Below are positions 17,270 to 27,448 of a stretch of 64,000 nt of DNA, one piece after another. Made by a program: the position numbers and the translations under genes. This DNA comes from Candidatus Eiseniibacteriota bacterium (lineage in GTDB: Bacteria > Orphanbacterota > Orphanbacteria > Orphanbacterales > Orphanbacteraceae), in NCBI GenBank assembly GCA_024276995.1, contig JAJRWB010000054.1, positions 48,830-112,829 of the forward strand, in the 5' to 3' direction. Numbering within the stretch: position 1 is the first letter of the stretch; each line of letters begins with the position of its first letter. The notes below the pieces were generated by a model. It ran no database searches. It was given only the letters and a program-made list of their open reading frames with translations, and had not been told where the DNA came from.

Positions 17270-19669
17270 ATGACCCGAACCGTGATACGCCGGATCGCGA
17301 TGCTCGCTCTCCTGTGGGGAGCGGCGGCGACGGCGCGCTTCGCGCCGCACTGGGCGACGGCGCCCGGCTTCTGCGCCGCGGCCGGCGCGCTCTTTCTTCC
17401 CGGCATCTTCCTGGCAAGGCGGCTCGGCGGGGGGGGGACCTTTTCCCGGCGCGTGACGCTCGGCTTCGCGACGACCCACGGTGCCCTCGCCCTTCTCGTC
17501 CTGGCCGGCCACTTCGCCGGCGCATCCCTCGGCGTCCTTCTCGCGACGCTGGCCGTCCTCTCCCTCGCGGCCGCATTCCTCCCGCCCGGCACGAAAAGCG
17601 GCGGTTCGAGCGCCGCCGAAGGTCCGATCCTTCTCGCCGGCACGCTTCTCCTGGTGATGATCTCCGGCGCGCGGATCGGTTACCGCACCGACGCGTGGGA
17701 TCATATCGGCTCCGTGCGCAACATGGAGGCGCGGGGAGATCTCCTCGCGGGAGAGTACTTCCATGCCGACAGGGCGACCGAACTCGATCCGAGAAAAGGG
17801 ACGAACCATACGCTCTTCGCACTGAGCTGTCGACTCACCGGAATCGATCCCCTCCGCGGCTGGAACGCCTTCCGCGCCGTCCACGTCTTCTTCTTTCTTT
17901 GTGCGTTCTTATGGTTCTCCCGCGCCGTTCTCGGCGGCGGCCCCGGCGCCTGGGCCGGCGCGACGCTTCTCGCCCTCTTCGGCCGATTCGGACCCGCCGG
18001 CGATCGGCTCGCCGCCGCCGGCTATCCCGGGACGGCGGGATACATTCTATTCCTCGCCGGGGTGGCGCTCGCACTCGACGCCTTCCGTCGAGGCGACCGG
18101 AATGCGGCGCCCTTCCTCGCGGGCGCCGGCGCGGCGGGCATCCACATCTTCTATCCCGTTCTGGCGGGAGCGGCTTTCGCGGTCTTCCTCCTCCTACCCC
18201 GATCGCTCGTTTCCCGCTTCGGATCGCGCGCCACTTTCGGTCGCGCCGCCGCGCTCTTCCTCGCAGGCGCGGCACCGTTCTTCCTTTTCCGTCTCGCCGT
18301 GTCGTACCATACCGCGAACCCGCTGCACCTTCACACCCAAGGCGTGCTCCTCCTCCCCTTCGGCCTCTCGATTCTCGATCACAGGGGACTGGCGCAGGTG
18401 TTCGGACCTGCGGGCTGGCTATCGCTCCTCCTTCTCCCGTTCCTCCGCCTTCCCGGCCGGCCGTGGGAGGCGGGAGAGCTTTTCCTCGCCGCCACCTGGG
18501 CGGCCACGCTTCTCATTCTCGTGAACCCCTTTCTCTTCCCGGTTCTTGAAAACCGGCTCGGTTATCTCACGAGGCGATTCGCCCTCCTCGCGCCGTGGCC
18601 CCTCGTGCTCGGGGCGATTCTCACGAGACCGCTCGGCGGGCCGAGGACGGCACGCACCGTGATCCCCGCCCTGTTCGCCGCCGGGGCGGTGCTTCTATCG
18701 TTCTCGCCCTCCTCCGCGCTCCGGGGCGGTCCCGTCCGCACGGGCGGGAACGCAGTGGCGGACGGCGCCGACATGGCGAAGGCGATCGACACGGTCGGCG
18801 AAATGCTCCCGCCGCGTTCGACGCTGCTCACCGACCCGGTGACCGGATACGTCCTGTACGGAAGAACGCTTCTCCTGCCCACGGCGGTGATCGATCAGCA
18901 TTCGTCGCCGAACGACGCGCTGGCGGCGCAAAGAATCGCCGATACCCAAAGGGCCCTCCACCCCCGATGGGACGAACGCTCCACCGGCGAGATCGTCGAC
19001 CGTCTCGGAGCGGACTACGTCCTGGTGAACGAAATGTTCAAGACCGGTTTTCACACATGGAACGTCTTCATCGATCCGGCCAATGTCGCCGCCGCACGGC
19101 GGAAATTCGACGCCCGGCCCGATCGCTACCGTCCCCTCGATGCACCGGAAGATTTCCATCTCTACCGGGTGGAACGGTCGGGTGAAGGAGATTCGGCCGG
19201 CGGAAAGGAGACGGCACGTCCGGCGGCGACGGAGTCGCGCGGGTGGGAGACGGCGGGAAGACCGACGCTCCTCGGCGCATCGGTAGAACCCGCAACGGCG
19301 GCGGCGGGGGAACTCGTCCATCTCACCGCGTCGTGGCTTGCCCCGGAGGAGGGAGCGGGGCCGCTGCCGATGAACCTCTACGTGCGGGCCGTGCCGGAGG
19401 GGGAGAGTGTCCGACGTCGGGTAAAACCGTGGGCGGTCCGCAGGCTCGGCGGCGACGCCGACCCGTATCTTCTCTGGGAGGGGAACTACCGCGCCGTCAC
19501 CGAGGACGGCATCCGTATCCCCGCGGGAACACGGCCCGGCCGCTACCGCTTCGAGATCGCGCTCAGGCCGTTCCCCTTCTTCCCGGTGGACGATCTTCGT
19601 AGGCTCAACTCGCCGCGTGGCGGAGCGTCGCCCTGGGCGAACGCCGGAACGGTGGAGGTGACACGATGA
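17270..19669 (+). CDS. Large membrane protein with GT-C-like N-terminus and exported C-terminal domain (paralogue A)
   Basis: 799 residues. The first about 500 residues contain ten or more hydrophobic segments. A conserved-looking acidic loop GYRTDAWDHIGSVRN follows the first TM group, reminiscent of the metal/substrate loop of GT-C glycosyltransferases. After the membrane part comes a soluble segment with DPVTGYVLYGR and IDQHSSPNDALAAQR. A C-terminal beta-rich domain follows (about 660-799) with LPMNLYVRAVPEGE. The same layout and motifs recur in the gene at 21086, so the two are paralogues flanking the polymerase. I do not know the function; a glycosyltransferase or polymer-modifying role is inferred from context. 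The last 4 bases overlap the next gene (ATGA). Confidence 0.82.
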   Translation: MTRTVIRRIAMLALLWGAAATARFAPHWATAPGFCAAAGALFLPGIFLARRLGGGGTFSRRVTLGFATTHGALALLVLAGHFAGASLGVLLATLAVLSLAAAFLPPGTKSGGSSAAEGPILLAGTLLLVMISGARIGYRTDAWDHIGSVRNMEARGDLLAGEYFHADRATELDPRKGTNHTLFALSCRLTGIDPLRGWNAFRAVHVFFFLCAFLWFSRAVLGGGPGAWAGATLLALFGRFGPAGDRLAAAGYPGTAGYILFLAGVALALDAFRRGDRNAAPFLAGAGAAGIHIFYPVLAGAAFAVFLLLPRSLVSRFGSRATFGRAAALFLAGAAPFFLFRLAVSYHTANPLHLHTQGVLLLPFGLSILDHRGLAQVFGPAGWLSLLLLPFLRLPGRPWEAGELFLAATWAATLLILVNPFLFPVLENRLGYLTRRFALLAPWPLVLGAILTRPLGGPRTARTVIPALFAAGAVLLSFSPSSALRGGPVRTGGNAVADGADMAKAIDTVGEMLPPRSTLLTDPVTGYVLYGRTLLLPTAVIDQHSSPNDALAAQRIADTQRALHPRWDERSTGEIVDRLGADYVLVNEMFKTGFHTWNVFIDPANVAAARRKFDARPDRYRPLDAPEDFHLYRVERSGEGDSAGGKETARPAATESRGWETAGRPTLLGASVEPATAAAGELVHLTASWLAPEEGAGPLPMNLYVRAVPEGESVRRRVKPWAVRRLGGDADPYLLWEGNYRAVTEDGIRIPAGTRPGRYRFEIALRPFPFFPVDDLRRLNSPRGGASPWANAGTVEVTR

Positions 19670-21114
19670 GAGGGGCACCCGCGCTCAGGCCGCACACCGT
19701 CGGCTTCGTCCTTTCGCTTCTCATCGCGGCGGTCGTCGGATTCGTGCTCGCCGGACAGATCATCACTCCGAACAAGAGGGTGATCGAGGTGGCCATGGGA
19801 CTCGCTGTCCTCGTCGCCGCGTTCCTCCTGCCGAACCGCTACGCCGTGGCGTTCATGCTGTTCATCATCCCCTTCCCGCAGCGGACCACCATGGGGAGCA
19901 CCACGGTGATCTTCGCGTATCTGATCTTCGCCTTCTGGCTCCTCAAGGTCGCGCTCGGCGTGGAACGGCGCCCGATCCGGAGCGGCCTCGAGGTGCCGAT
20001 CATAATCATGTTCCTCCTCTATTTCCTTTCATTCCAGAACGTGCAGCCGGAGCACATGCGCTTCGCCATCGCGAACTTCCGGACGTTGATCTCGTCTGTG
20101 CTGATCTTCTATCTCGTGGTCAACCTGATCCGCACCGAGCGGGATATCCAATTCACGTTGAATGCGCTGATCCTTTCCTTCGGCTTCGTCGGCGTGATCG
20201 CCATGATCGAGCTGTGGATTCCCGGCTTCGCTCCGTACCTGAAAGTCCTCCACGTTTCCACCGTGAAGGAGATGAGCTTCGAGGGGGTGCGCGTCGGATC
20301 GGTATTCGGCGATTACGAGATGTTCGCCGAGTACCTCGCCATTTTTATACCGATCCTGATGATCCGAATTCTCAGCGAAAAGGTGTTTCTCCGACAGCTG
20401 ATCTGGATCCCCTTCATGATGATGGCGGTGATGCTCCTGCTCGGAACCGCCACGCGGGGCGCCTTCTTCAGCCTCATCGCCGGCGTGATCTACCTCGTCT
20501 GGATCTCGAGGAAGATTCTCAACCTGCAAAAGTTCCTCCCCCTGGTGATCCTCGCGGCGGTGGTGTTCTACGTCTCGTCGATCGCGCTGAACCAGTACAC
20601 CGAGTCGGCGTCTCTCTTCGCCCGGCTCGGTAAGACGAAACTCGTGAGCGGCATGCCGGATACCCGGGCGAGAGTGTGGACCGAGTCGTGGGCGAAGGTG
20701 CTCGAACGCCCCTGGATCGGCCACGGACCCCACTACGTCCTCGGCTGGGACGAGAAGCACATGAGGCGCCACTACCCGCACAGCCTCTTTCTCTTCCTTT
20801 CTTATCTCATCGGAATCCCGGGCGCGCTCGTCTTCTACTATCTGCTGTTCAAAGCGCTCCGTTTCAGCCTGAAAGCGGCGAAGAGGTACGCCACCCAAAG
20901 GACCGAGTTCGCCTACACGGTGGTGCTTCTTTCGAGCTGCCTCGTCATCTTTCTTGTGGATGAAATCAAGATCTGCTTTCTCCGCTACGATCAGACACAG
21001 CAGTTCACATGGACCATGCTGGGAATCCTCGTCTCCGCGAGCCGCCTCGCCATCATGCTGGCCGATAGAAGGGAGAGTGAACACGATGCGAAGCGTATCG
21101 CCGCGCATCGCTGA
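19666..21114 (+). CDS. O-antigen polymerase/ligase family protein (Wzy-like)
   Basis: Integral membrane protein of 482 residues with about 10-12 hydrophobic segments. The Wzy_C-type region includes GSVFGDYEMFAEYLAIFIPI, LLLGTATRGAFFSLIAG, and late on HYPHSLFLFLSYLIGIPGA, the usual large periplasmic loop and following helix of O-antigen polymerases and ligases. With Wzx and Wzz homologues in the same operon the polymerase role is the simpler reading. It begins with an ATGA overlap and its end overlaps the next gene by 29 bases. Confidence 0.88.
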   Translation: MRGAPALRPHTVGFVLSLLIAAVVGFVLAGQIITPNKRVIEVAMGLAVLVAAFLLPNRYAVAFMLFIIPFPQRTTMGSTTVIFAYLIFAFWLLKVALGVERRPIRSGLEVPIIIMFLLYFLSFQNVQPEHMRFAIANFRTLISSVLIFYLVVNLIRTERDIQFTLNALILSFGFVGVIAMIELWIPGFAPYLKVLHVSTVKEMSFEGVRVGSVFGDYEMFAEYLAIFIPILMIRILSEKVFLRQLIWIPFMMMAVMLLLGTATRGAFFSLIAGVIYLVWISRKILNLQKFLPLVILAAVVFYVSSIALNQYTESASLFARLGKTKLVSGMPDTRARVWTESWAKVLERPWIGHGPHYVLGWDEKHMRRHYPHSLFLFLSYLIGIPGALVFYYLLFKALRFSLKAAKRYATQRTEFAYTVVLLSSCLVIFLVDEIKICFLRYDQTQQFTWTMLGILVSASRLAIMLADRRESEHDAKRIAAHR

Positions 21115-23623
21115 CCGGACGGCTGCGTTCGCACTGCTCGCCGCGCTGACCGGGGGGGCGGCCGCTCTTCTCCCGGTGGGACCGCCTGTCGTCCGGCTCG
21201 CCCTGCTCCTCGGGACGGGACTCTTCGCCCCGGGATACGTCCTCGCCCGCCATCTCCCCGGGACCGCCCGGATGGAAGAGCCGTTGCGCGTCGCTTTCGC
21301 CTTCCCCTTCTCGGCGGCTCTCTTCGGAGCGATCGGTTTCATCGCCCAGCTCGCCGGCTTCGGAAACGATCCCGTCCGCGCGGCATTCGTGCCTCTCCTC
21401 GTCCTCTCCGCCGCGGTGCTTCTTCCCTCCGTCAGCAGGAGGAAAGACCCGAAACACGCCTTTCCCCCCGCGGTGGCGCTCGTCACGCTGATCCTCCTCC
21501 CGATCGGCCTCGCCCGGGGGGGAGAGATCACCCTGCGGGACGACTCGCTCGACCATATCGCCTACCTGAGGGAGATCCAGGAAACAGGAGCCAATTTCCC
21601 TGTTACATCGTATTTCGATCCATCAACGGATGAAGGTTACGACATCCGCAAGGGATACCTCCAGCCGGTCTTCGCGGCGGCCGCCTCGCTGACCAGCGCC
21701 GATGCTTTCGACATCTGGAACGTCCTGCCGGGACTCGCCATGGCTTTCTTCTCGGTCGCCTTCTTCGCCCTCGCCTCGGAATCGACCACCACGCCCCGCC
21801 GTGCGTCGATCGCCTGGATCGGGGCGCTTCTCCTCTTCGATCACGGCTTCGCGGGAAACTGGTTCGCCCGGGCGGGAACACCGTTCCTCTTCGCCGGCCC
21901 GCTCATCTGGTGCGCCCTTTTGCTGGTGCTCCGCTCCTCGCACACCGGAAGGAGCGCGCCCGCCGCCGCGCTCGTCCTCGGCTTCGCCCTGATGGCATGT
22001 CATCTTTTCGCCGCCGTCACCGCCGCCGTGCTCGGTTCGCTCTTCATCGGACTGCTCCTGATCGCCCGGCGACGGCGGGCGCGATGGGGCGGGCCGCTGG
22101 CGACGATGGCGTTCCTGTGCGCCGGTTTCCTCCCCGTGGGGATCTGGAGGGCGATCACCAGCTATCCCCCGGTCGATCCGATCCATACTCATCTCCAGGA
22201 CGTCGTGTTCGTCGGGAAGGGCCTATACATGTGCGACCCCTTCCTCGCCGCCGGAAGGACGGCCCTCGCCGGGCTGGCGGCCATACCTCTCTCGGCGCTT
22301 CTTCTTCCCGGCGCGACGCGCTCGAACCGGAAGCTCTTTCTCCTGGCGATCACCCTCGTTCCGATCTTCATCCTGTTCAACCCTCTCGTCGTTCCCCTCG
22401 TCGTTCCGGTGCTCGGCTACCTCGTGACCCGGATCGCGTGGTTCGGCGGAAACTACATCGTCCTCGGCGAACTCGCCGGCGCGTGGTGGACGTCGGTCCA
22501 TTCCGGCAGGGGACGGGTGAGGCGGGCGGCCGCCGCCGGGGCGCTCCTCGGCATGGCGGTGCTCTCGGCGACATCGCTCTACGCCGGCGACCGGCAGGAT
22601 CGCTGGAAGAGTCTCACATTCCACAGGACGCCCGGTTCCGGGGCGATCGAACCGGCCGGCTGGACCGATCTGTTCGACCAGGTCCGCCGGAGCGTTCCTC
22701 CGCGCGCGACGATCGCTTCCGATCCGGTCACCGGCTACCTTCTTCCCGCGTTCACGGGAAGGAAGAGCGTGGCCATTCTCGCGCAGCATTCGTCCCCCGC
22801 CGATCGGCGGGCGCCGGCGCGCCTCAAGGACGCCGTGCGCCTCATGAGCCCGTACATCGATTCCGCCGAGACCGCCCGGATCCTCGAACGATACGGTGCG
22901 AAGTACGTGGTGCTGAACTTCCGCTTTCCCGGGGCGATCACCCTCGACTACGGAGCCGTCGATCCGAAGCTCTACGCCGCCACGCTCGAAAAGTTCCGCC
23001 GTGAGCCCGATCGGTACGTGGAGATGTATCACCACGACAAGGTCCACCTCTTCCGCGTGACCGACCATCCTCCCTCGGATTCGCCTCCCGTCCTGAAAGG
23101 GACCGTCGCGTCGATCCCCGCCGGCGCCGGGCCGGTGGGCGAGCTTTTTCCCGACGGCGTACGCCTCGTCGCCGCTTCGGTCTCCCCGCTCGACGGCGGC
23201 GTCCATGGGGGAATCCGGATCGAGTCGTACTGGCGGAAGGAGCATGAAACCTCCGATCCTCTCCCGTACAGGCTCTACGTCCGCCTCGACAGGGAGGGGG
23301 AACGGCCGGGGGACGGCCCGTTCGGCAAGATCGCCCGAAAGCTCGCCCAGGCGGCGCAGGGAAAGCTTTACCGGTGCCGGACGAGCACGAATCTCATGCG
23401 GGGAGCGTATCCTCCCTTCGCGTGGACGGTCGGCGAAACGGTGGCGGACCGTTTCGACTATTACTTCCCCGGGAAACTCGCCCCGGGCCGGTACAGGGTG
23501 GAGATGCTCCTCCGGCGAAAAACGCATATGCAGACCTACGACATCGGCGATTTCTTCTCCGAGCGGGATTCCTTCTCCGGCGTGGCCGTGGGCTATGTGA
23601 TGGTGGGAGGCGACGATGCGTAG
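21086..23623 (+). CDS. Large membrane protein with GT-C-like N-terminus and exported C-terminal domain (paralogue B)
   Basis: 845 residues counted from ATG 21086, which has GGGAG 10 bases upstream; an open extension to 20954 lies inside the polymerase gene and reads as non-protein. About 500 N-terminal residues are membrane-spanning, with an acidic loop LRDDSLDHIAYLRE. Then come DPVTGYLLPAF and LAQHSSPADRRAPARLK, matching DPVTGYVL and DQHSSPND in the gene at 17270. A C-terminal beta-rich domain (about 700-845) contains LPYRLYVRLDREGE. The family is unrecognised; duplicates around Wzy suggest a shared or sequential role in polymer assembly (inference). Confidence 0.82.
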   Translation: MRSVSPRIADRTAAFALLAALTGGAAALLPVGPPVVRLALLLGTGLFAPGYVLARHLPGTARMEEPLRVAFAFPFSAALFGAIGFIAQLAGFGNDPVRAAFVPLLVLSAAVLLPSVSRRKDPKHAFPPAVALVTLILLPIGLARGGEITLRDDSLDHIAYLREIQETGANFPVTSYFDPSTDEGYDIRKGYLQPVFAAAASLTSADAFDIWNVLPGLAMAFFSVAFFALASESTTTPRRASIAWIGALLLFDHGFAGNWFARAGTPFLFAGPLIWCALLLVLRSSHTGRSAPAAALVLGFALMACHLFAAVTAAVLGSLFIGLLLIARRRRARWGGPLATMAFLCAGFLPVGIWRAITSYPPVDPIHTHLQDVVFVGKGLYMCDPFLAAGRTALAGLAAIPLSALLLPGATRSNRKLFLLAITLVPIFILFNPLVVPLVVPVLGYLVTRIAWFGGNYIVLGELAGAWWTSVHSGRGRVRRAAAAGALLGMAVLSATSLYAGDRQDRWKSLTFHRTPGSGAIEPAGWTDLFDQVRRSVPPRATIASDPVTGYLLPAFTGRKSVAILAQHSSPADRRAPARLKDAVRLMSPYIDSAETARILERYGAKYVVLNFRFPGAITLDYGAVDPKLYAATLEKFRREPDRYVEMYHHDKVHLFRVTDHPPSDSPPVLKGTVASIPAGAGPVGELFPDGVRLVAASVSPLDGGVHGGIRIESYWRKEHETSDPLPYRLYVRLDREGERPGDGPFGKIARKLAQAAQGKLYRCRTSTNLMRGAYPPFAWTVGETVADRFDYYFPGKLAPGRYRVEMLLRRKTHMQTYDIGDFFSERDSFSGVAVGYVMVGGDDA

Positions 23624-24797
23624 ACGGTGCGCCATTGTAACCCACTCCTATTACCCCGCCGATCCACGTCCCCGCCGCCATGCCGCCGCCCTCGCCGACC
23701 GAGGCTGGGACGTGGAATGCATCGCCCTGCGCGCTCCGGGTCAGAAACGGAAGGAGACCATTTCGGGGGTCCGCGTGCTCCGCCTTCCCGTGCGCCATAT
23801 CCGGAGGAACATGAGGCGTTACATGTTCGAATATGCGTCTTTCTTCCTCCTCGCCTTCATCACCCTCGCCGGCCGCTGCATCGGCCGCCGGTACGACGTG
23901 GTGCAGGTGCACACGCTCCCCGATTTCCTCGTCTTCTCCGCCCTCGTTCCGAGGCTTTTCGGCGCCCGCATCGTTCTCGACTTGCGCCAACCGAGTCCGG
24001 AGTTCTTCGCCGCCCACTTCCGAAGGCCGCTCCGCTCCGCCTCGTGCCATGCGGTGATCCTGGTGGAGCGGTTGAGCGCCCGATTCGCCCACCACATCCT
24101 GGTGAGCAGCGAAGCGGCGCTCGCCGCCTTCCGCAAAAGAGGCCTCGACGGCGGGAAGATGACCGTGGTGACGAACGCGTGCGACGAGACGTTCTTCCGT
24201 CCCTCCGCGAACGGGAAGACGAACGGCGCCGGCGACAGACCCGACACGATCCGGCTGATCTACCACGGCACGCTGATCCGGCGCTACGGCGTCGAAACCG
24301 CCATACGCGCCGTCTCCCTCCTGCGCGACTCTAGAGAAGACGTGCGCTTCGACATCTACGGAGAGGGGGAGCAAGCCGGCGCGCTGAGGGAGCTGGTTCG
24401 CTCTTTGGGACTCGAAGAGACGGTGAAGCTGCACGGCTTCGTGCCGGCAGAACAGCTCCCCGCGATCATCGGTGCCGCCGATATCGGATTGATCCCGTAC
24501 GAGAGGGACATTTTCATCGACATGATGCTGCCGAACAAGCTTTTCGAATACGTGGCGATGAAGAAACCGTTCGTGGTTTCTCCCATACCCGCCGTGTTGA
24601 ATCACTATCCGCCGTCGCTCCTTTACACGTTCGAAAGGGAAAGCCCCTATCATCTCGCCCGCGAGGTGATTCGGATCCACGAGAACGGAGACGAGGCCGC
24701 GGCGCGGGCGGAGAAACTTTACGACCTTTTCCTGGAGGAATCGTGGGGCGCCGCCCGGCGGACCTACCTGGAAGCGATCGGAGACCGATCGAATTGA
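23616..24797 (+). CDS. Family 4 glycosyltransferase
   Basis: GT-B fold enzyme, 393 residues. The N-terminal half contains CAIVTHSYYPADPRPRR (acceptor side) and VVQVHTLPDFLVF. The C-terminal half has TVVTNACDETFF, LIYHGTLIRRYGVETAI and the GT4 donor-site segment GLIPYERDIFIDMMLPNKLFEY ending in the conserved acidic position. The start at 23616 overlaps the previous gene by 8 bases and has GGGAGG upstream. It adds a sugar to the growing repeat unit; the donor is unknown. Confidence 0.9.
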   Translation: MRRRCAIVTHSYYPADPRPRRHAAALADRGWDVECIALRAPGQKRKETISGVRVLRLPVRHIRRNMRRYMFEYASFFLLAFITLAGRCIGRRYDVVQVHTLPDFLVFSALVPRLFGARIVLDLRQPSPEFFAAHFRRPLRSASCHAVILVERLSARFAHHILVSSEAALAAFRKRGLDGGKMTVVTNACDETFFRPSANGKTNGAGDRPDTIRLIYHGTLIRRYGVETAIRAVSLLRDSREDVRFDIYGEGEQAGALRELVRSLGLEETVKLHGFVPAEQLPAIIGAADIGLIPYERDIFIDMMLPNKLFEYVAMKKPFVVSPIPAVLNHYPPSLLYTFERESPYHLAREVIRIHENGDEAAARAEKLYDLFLEESWGAARRTYLEAIGDRSN

Positions 24798-24807
24798 AGG
24801 AGCACCG

Positions 24808-25908
24808 ATGAACGTACCATTTGTCGATCTTAAGGCGCAGTACAGTACGATTCGCGACGAAATCCACGATGCCATGGAGAATATCCTGGAAAACACGGCA
24901 TTCATCGGGGGGAAGCCGGTGGCAGATTTCGAGAAGGCATTCGCCGCCTATTGCGGCACATCCTTCTGCGTCGGCACCAGCTCCGGTACGTCGGCGCTTC
25001 ATGTGGCGCTCAGCGCGTGCGGCGTCGGTGAAGGGGACGAGGTGATCACCGTGCCGAACACGTTCATCGCGACCGCCGAGGCGATCGAGCACTCGGGCGC
25101 CGCCTTCCGTTTCGTCGATGTCGACGAGGCCACGTCGAATATCGATCCCGCGCTCATCGAGGAAGCGATCACGCCGAAGACGAAGGCGATCATGCCGGTC
25201 CACCTCTACGGGCGCCCGGCGCCGATCGACGAGATCCTCGGCATCGCTGAAAAGCACGGTCTCATGGTGATCGCCGATTCGGCGCAGGCCCACGGCGCCG
25301 TGTGCAACGGCAAGAAGATGGGGGAAGGGGTCCGCGCGGCGGGTTTCAGCTTCTATCCCGGCAAGAATCTCGGCGCCTACGGCGACGCGGGCGCCCTCGT
25401 GACGAACGACGAAAAGGTGGCGGAGAAGGCGCGCAGCCTGATCGACCATGGCAGGAAGGACAAGTTCGCACACTCGTCGTCGGGCTTCAATTACAGGCTC
25501 GACGCAATGCAGGCGGCGATACTCGATGTCAAGCTCCGGCACCTCGACGAGTGGATCGAAAACCGCCGGCGCGTCGCCGCGCGCTACCGCGAACTCCTCG
25601 CCCCGCTCGACATCGAAGTGGCGCGGCATGACGCCGATTGCGAGAGCGTGTATCATATCTTTCCTGTGTGGCACGACGACAGGGACCGTCTCCGCGAGCG
25701 CCTCGGCGAGAGGGGGATCGCCTGCGGGATCCATTATCCGATCCCGCTGCACCTCCAGGAGGCGTACGCCCGTCTCGGGCTCGGCGAGGGCGATTTTCCC
25801 GTCGCCGAACGGCTCGCGCGGAGGGAATTGTCGCTGCCGGTCTACCCCGAAATGACCGATGAACAGATCGAGTATGTCGCCGGCGCGCTGGCGGAGGAAC
25901 TCGCCTGA
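24808..25908 (+). CDS. DegT/DnrJ/EryC1/StrS-family sugar aminotransferase
   Basis: PLP-dependent enzyme, 366 residues, that converts a keto-sugar nucleotide to an amino sugar. Hallmarks are VPFVDLKAQY at the N-terminus, GTSSGTSALHVAL (cofactor phosphate binding), VITVPNTFIATAEAI, IMPVHLYGRPAP, VIADSAQAHGA and the Schiff-base lysine in FSFYPGKNLGAYGDAG. The C-terminus has GIHYPIPLHLQEAY. GGAG lies before the ATG. Its substrate may be a 3-keto sugar made by the Gfo/Idh oxidoreductase at 27449 or the RfbB product; sequence alone does not decide. Confidence 0.93.
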   Translation: MNVPFVDLKAQYSTIRDEIHDAMENILENTAFIGGKPVADFEKAFAAYCGTSFCVGTSSGTSALHVALSACGVGEGDEVITVPNTFIATAEAIEHSGAAFRFVDVDEATSNIDPALIEEAITPKTKAIMPVHLYGRPAPIDEILGIAEKHGLMVIADSAQAHGAVCNGKKMGEGVRAAGFSFYPGKNLGAYGDAGALVTNDEKVAEKARSLIDHGRKDKFAHSSSGFNYRLDAMQAAILDVKLRHLDEWIENRRRVAARYRELLAPLDIEVARHDADCESVYHIFPVWHDDRDRLRERLGERGIACGIHYPIPLHLQEAYARLGLGEGDFPVAERLARRELSLPVYPEMTDEQIEYVAGALAEELA

Positions 25909-25942
25909 TCCGCGGCGCGCGGCGAAGGAGAAGGAGAGAATC

Positions 25943-27424
25943 GTGAAGGGGAACCTGGCCGAGCTGAGAGTGAAGAGGGCGCGCCGTCGCGTGCTCCTCC
26001 TTCTCGCAGCCGACATGGTGTGCATCGGCGCCAGCTTCCTCTCGGCTTATTGGTTCCGTCTCCTCTCCGGATTCTTCACGCGCAGCATACCGATCGAGCG
26101 TTCTCACTACATCACCCTCGCGGCGGTGTGCGTCATGTGGGCGGTCATCCTGAGCGCCCACGGCCTCTACCGGCGTCAAGTCTACCTGTCGGTTTTCGAC
26201 CAGATGGTGGCGGTGTTCAACTCGGTCAACCTCGGCGTGCTTCTCCTCCTCGCCCTGGCGTTCGTCTTCAAATTCGAGTACTTCCTCGAACGGAGGCTCG
26301 TTCTCCTCGCGGCCTGGGCGCTGGCGATCCTGCTGCTCATCTTCGTCCGGGTCGTGATCATCCGGGGAATCCTCCTGAGAAGGATCCACCGCGATCCGTT
26401 CCGGAGAAGGATCCTCGTGGTCGGCGCCGGCGAATCGGGAAGGCAGTTCGTCAACCTGGTGAAGCACACGAGGAACCACGTCTTCGAGATCGTCGGTTAT
26501 CTCGACGATGACCCGGAAAAGCAGAAGAAGGAATACGAAGGGTTCCGGGTGCTCGGCACGGTGGACGATGTGCGCGAGGTGGTGGAGAGGCTGAACGTCG
26601 AGCGGGTGTTCGTGGCGATCCACAAGCTTCACCAGGAGGAGATGATCGACCTGATCTCCCGGTGCATGAAATGCCACGTTCCGGTGAAGATGATCTCCGA
26701 CCAGTTCCACATGTTCACCTCCGGCGGCACGATCGAACGGATCGACGGCGTTCCCACGCTTCACGTCAGCGATAACACGATGCGGGGGGCGGCGTACGTG
26801 ATGAAACGCACCTTCGACGTGGTCACCGCGGCGATGCTCCTGGTGGTGCTCTCACCGCTGTTCGCGCTCATCGCGCTGATCATCAAGGTCGCCGGGGGGA
26901 AGGGTCCCGTCTTCTTCCGCCAGAGCCGCGCGGGACACGGCGGAAAGCCGTTCAACTTCTACAAGTTACGCACCATGCGCACCGACGCGGACGACCAGGT
27001 GCACAGGGAGTACGCGAGGGATTTCGTCGCCGGCGAAGATCTGAAGCTGTCGAAGAACCCGTCGACGCCGGTCTACAAAATGAAGCGCGACCCGAGGGTC
27101 ACGCCGATCGGGCAGCTCCTGAGAAAAACGAGCCTCGACGAGCTGCCCCAGCTCTTCAACGTGCTGCGCGGCGAAATGAGCCTCGTCGGGCCCCGCCCGC
27201 CGATCCTTTACGAGCTACAGTACTACCGGGAGTGGCACAAGCGACGGCTCGATGCGAAACCGGGCCTCACCGGCCTGTGGCAGGTGAGCGGAAGGAGCAG
27301 CGTTCCGTTCAACGAAATGGTATTATTGGATCTGTATTATATCGATCACTGGTCGCTGAAGCTGGATTTCGAAATCCTCCTCCGTACCGTTCCGGTGATT
27401 CTTTTCGGCAAGGGAGCTTACTGA
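25943..27424 (+). CDS. Long polyprenyl-phosphate glycosylphosphotransferase (WbaP/WcaJ type)
   Basis: 493 residues. Four N-terminal TM segments (about residues 15-130) are followed by a Rossmann-like CoA-binding-type domain ([31 protein letters not shown]), another hydrophobic re-entrant helix ([20 protein letters not shown]) and the catalytic core ([61 protein letters not shown]). The GTG at 25943 with AAGGAG 6 bases upstream was preferred to an in-frame ATG at 25859 lying inside the aminotransferase gene. It is the second initiating transferase in this operon. Confidence 0.92.
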   Translation: MKGNLAELRVKRARRRVLLLLAADMVCIGASFLSAYWFRLLSGFFTRSIPIERSHYITLAAVCVMWAVILSAHGLYRRQVYLSVFDQMVAVFNSVNLGVLLLLALAFVFKFEYFLERRLVLLAAWALAILLLIFVRVVIIRGILLRRIHRDPFRRRILVVGAGESGRQFVNLVKHTRNHVFEIVGYLDDDPEKQKKEYEGFRVLGTVDDVREVVERLNVERVFVAIHKLHQEEMIDLISRCMKCHVPVKMISDQFHMFTSGGTIERIDGVPTLHVSDNTMRGAAYVMKRTFDVVTAAMLLVVLSPLFALIALIIKVAGGKGPVFFRQSRAGHGGKPFNFYKLRTMRTDADDQVHREYARDFVAGEDLKLSKNPSTPVYKMKRDPRVTPIGQLLRKTSLDELPQLFNVLRGEMSLVGPRPPILYELQYYREWHKRRLDAKPGLTGLWQVSGRSSVPFNEMVLLDLYYIDHWSLKLDFEILLRTVPVILFGKGAY

Positions 27425-27448
27425 CCGGCACGCAGAGAAAGGGGAATC

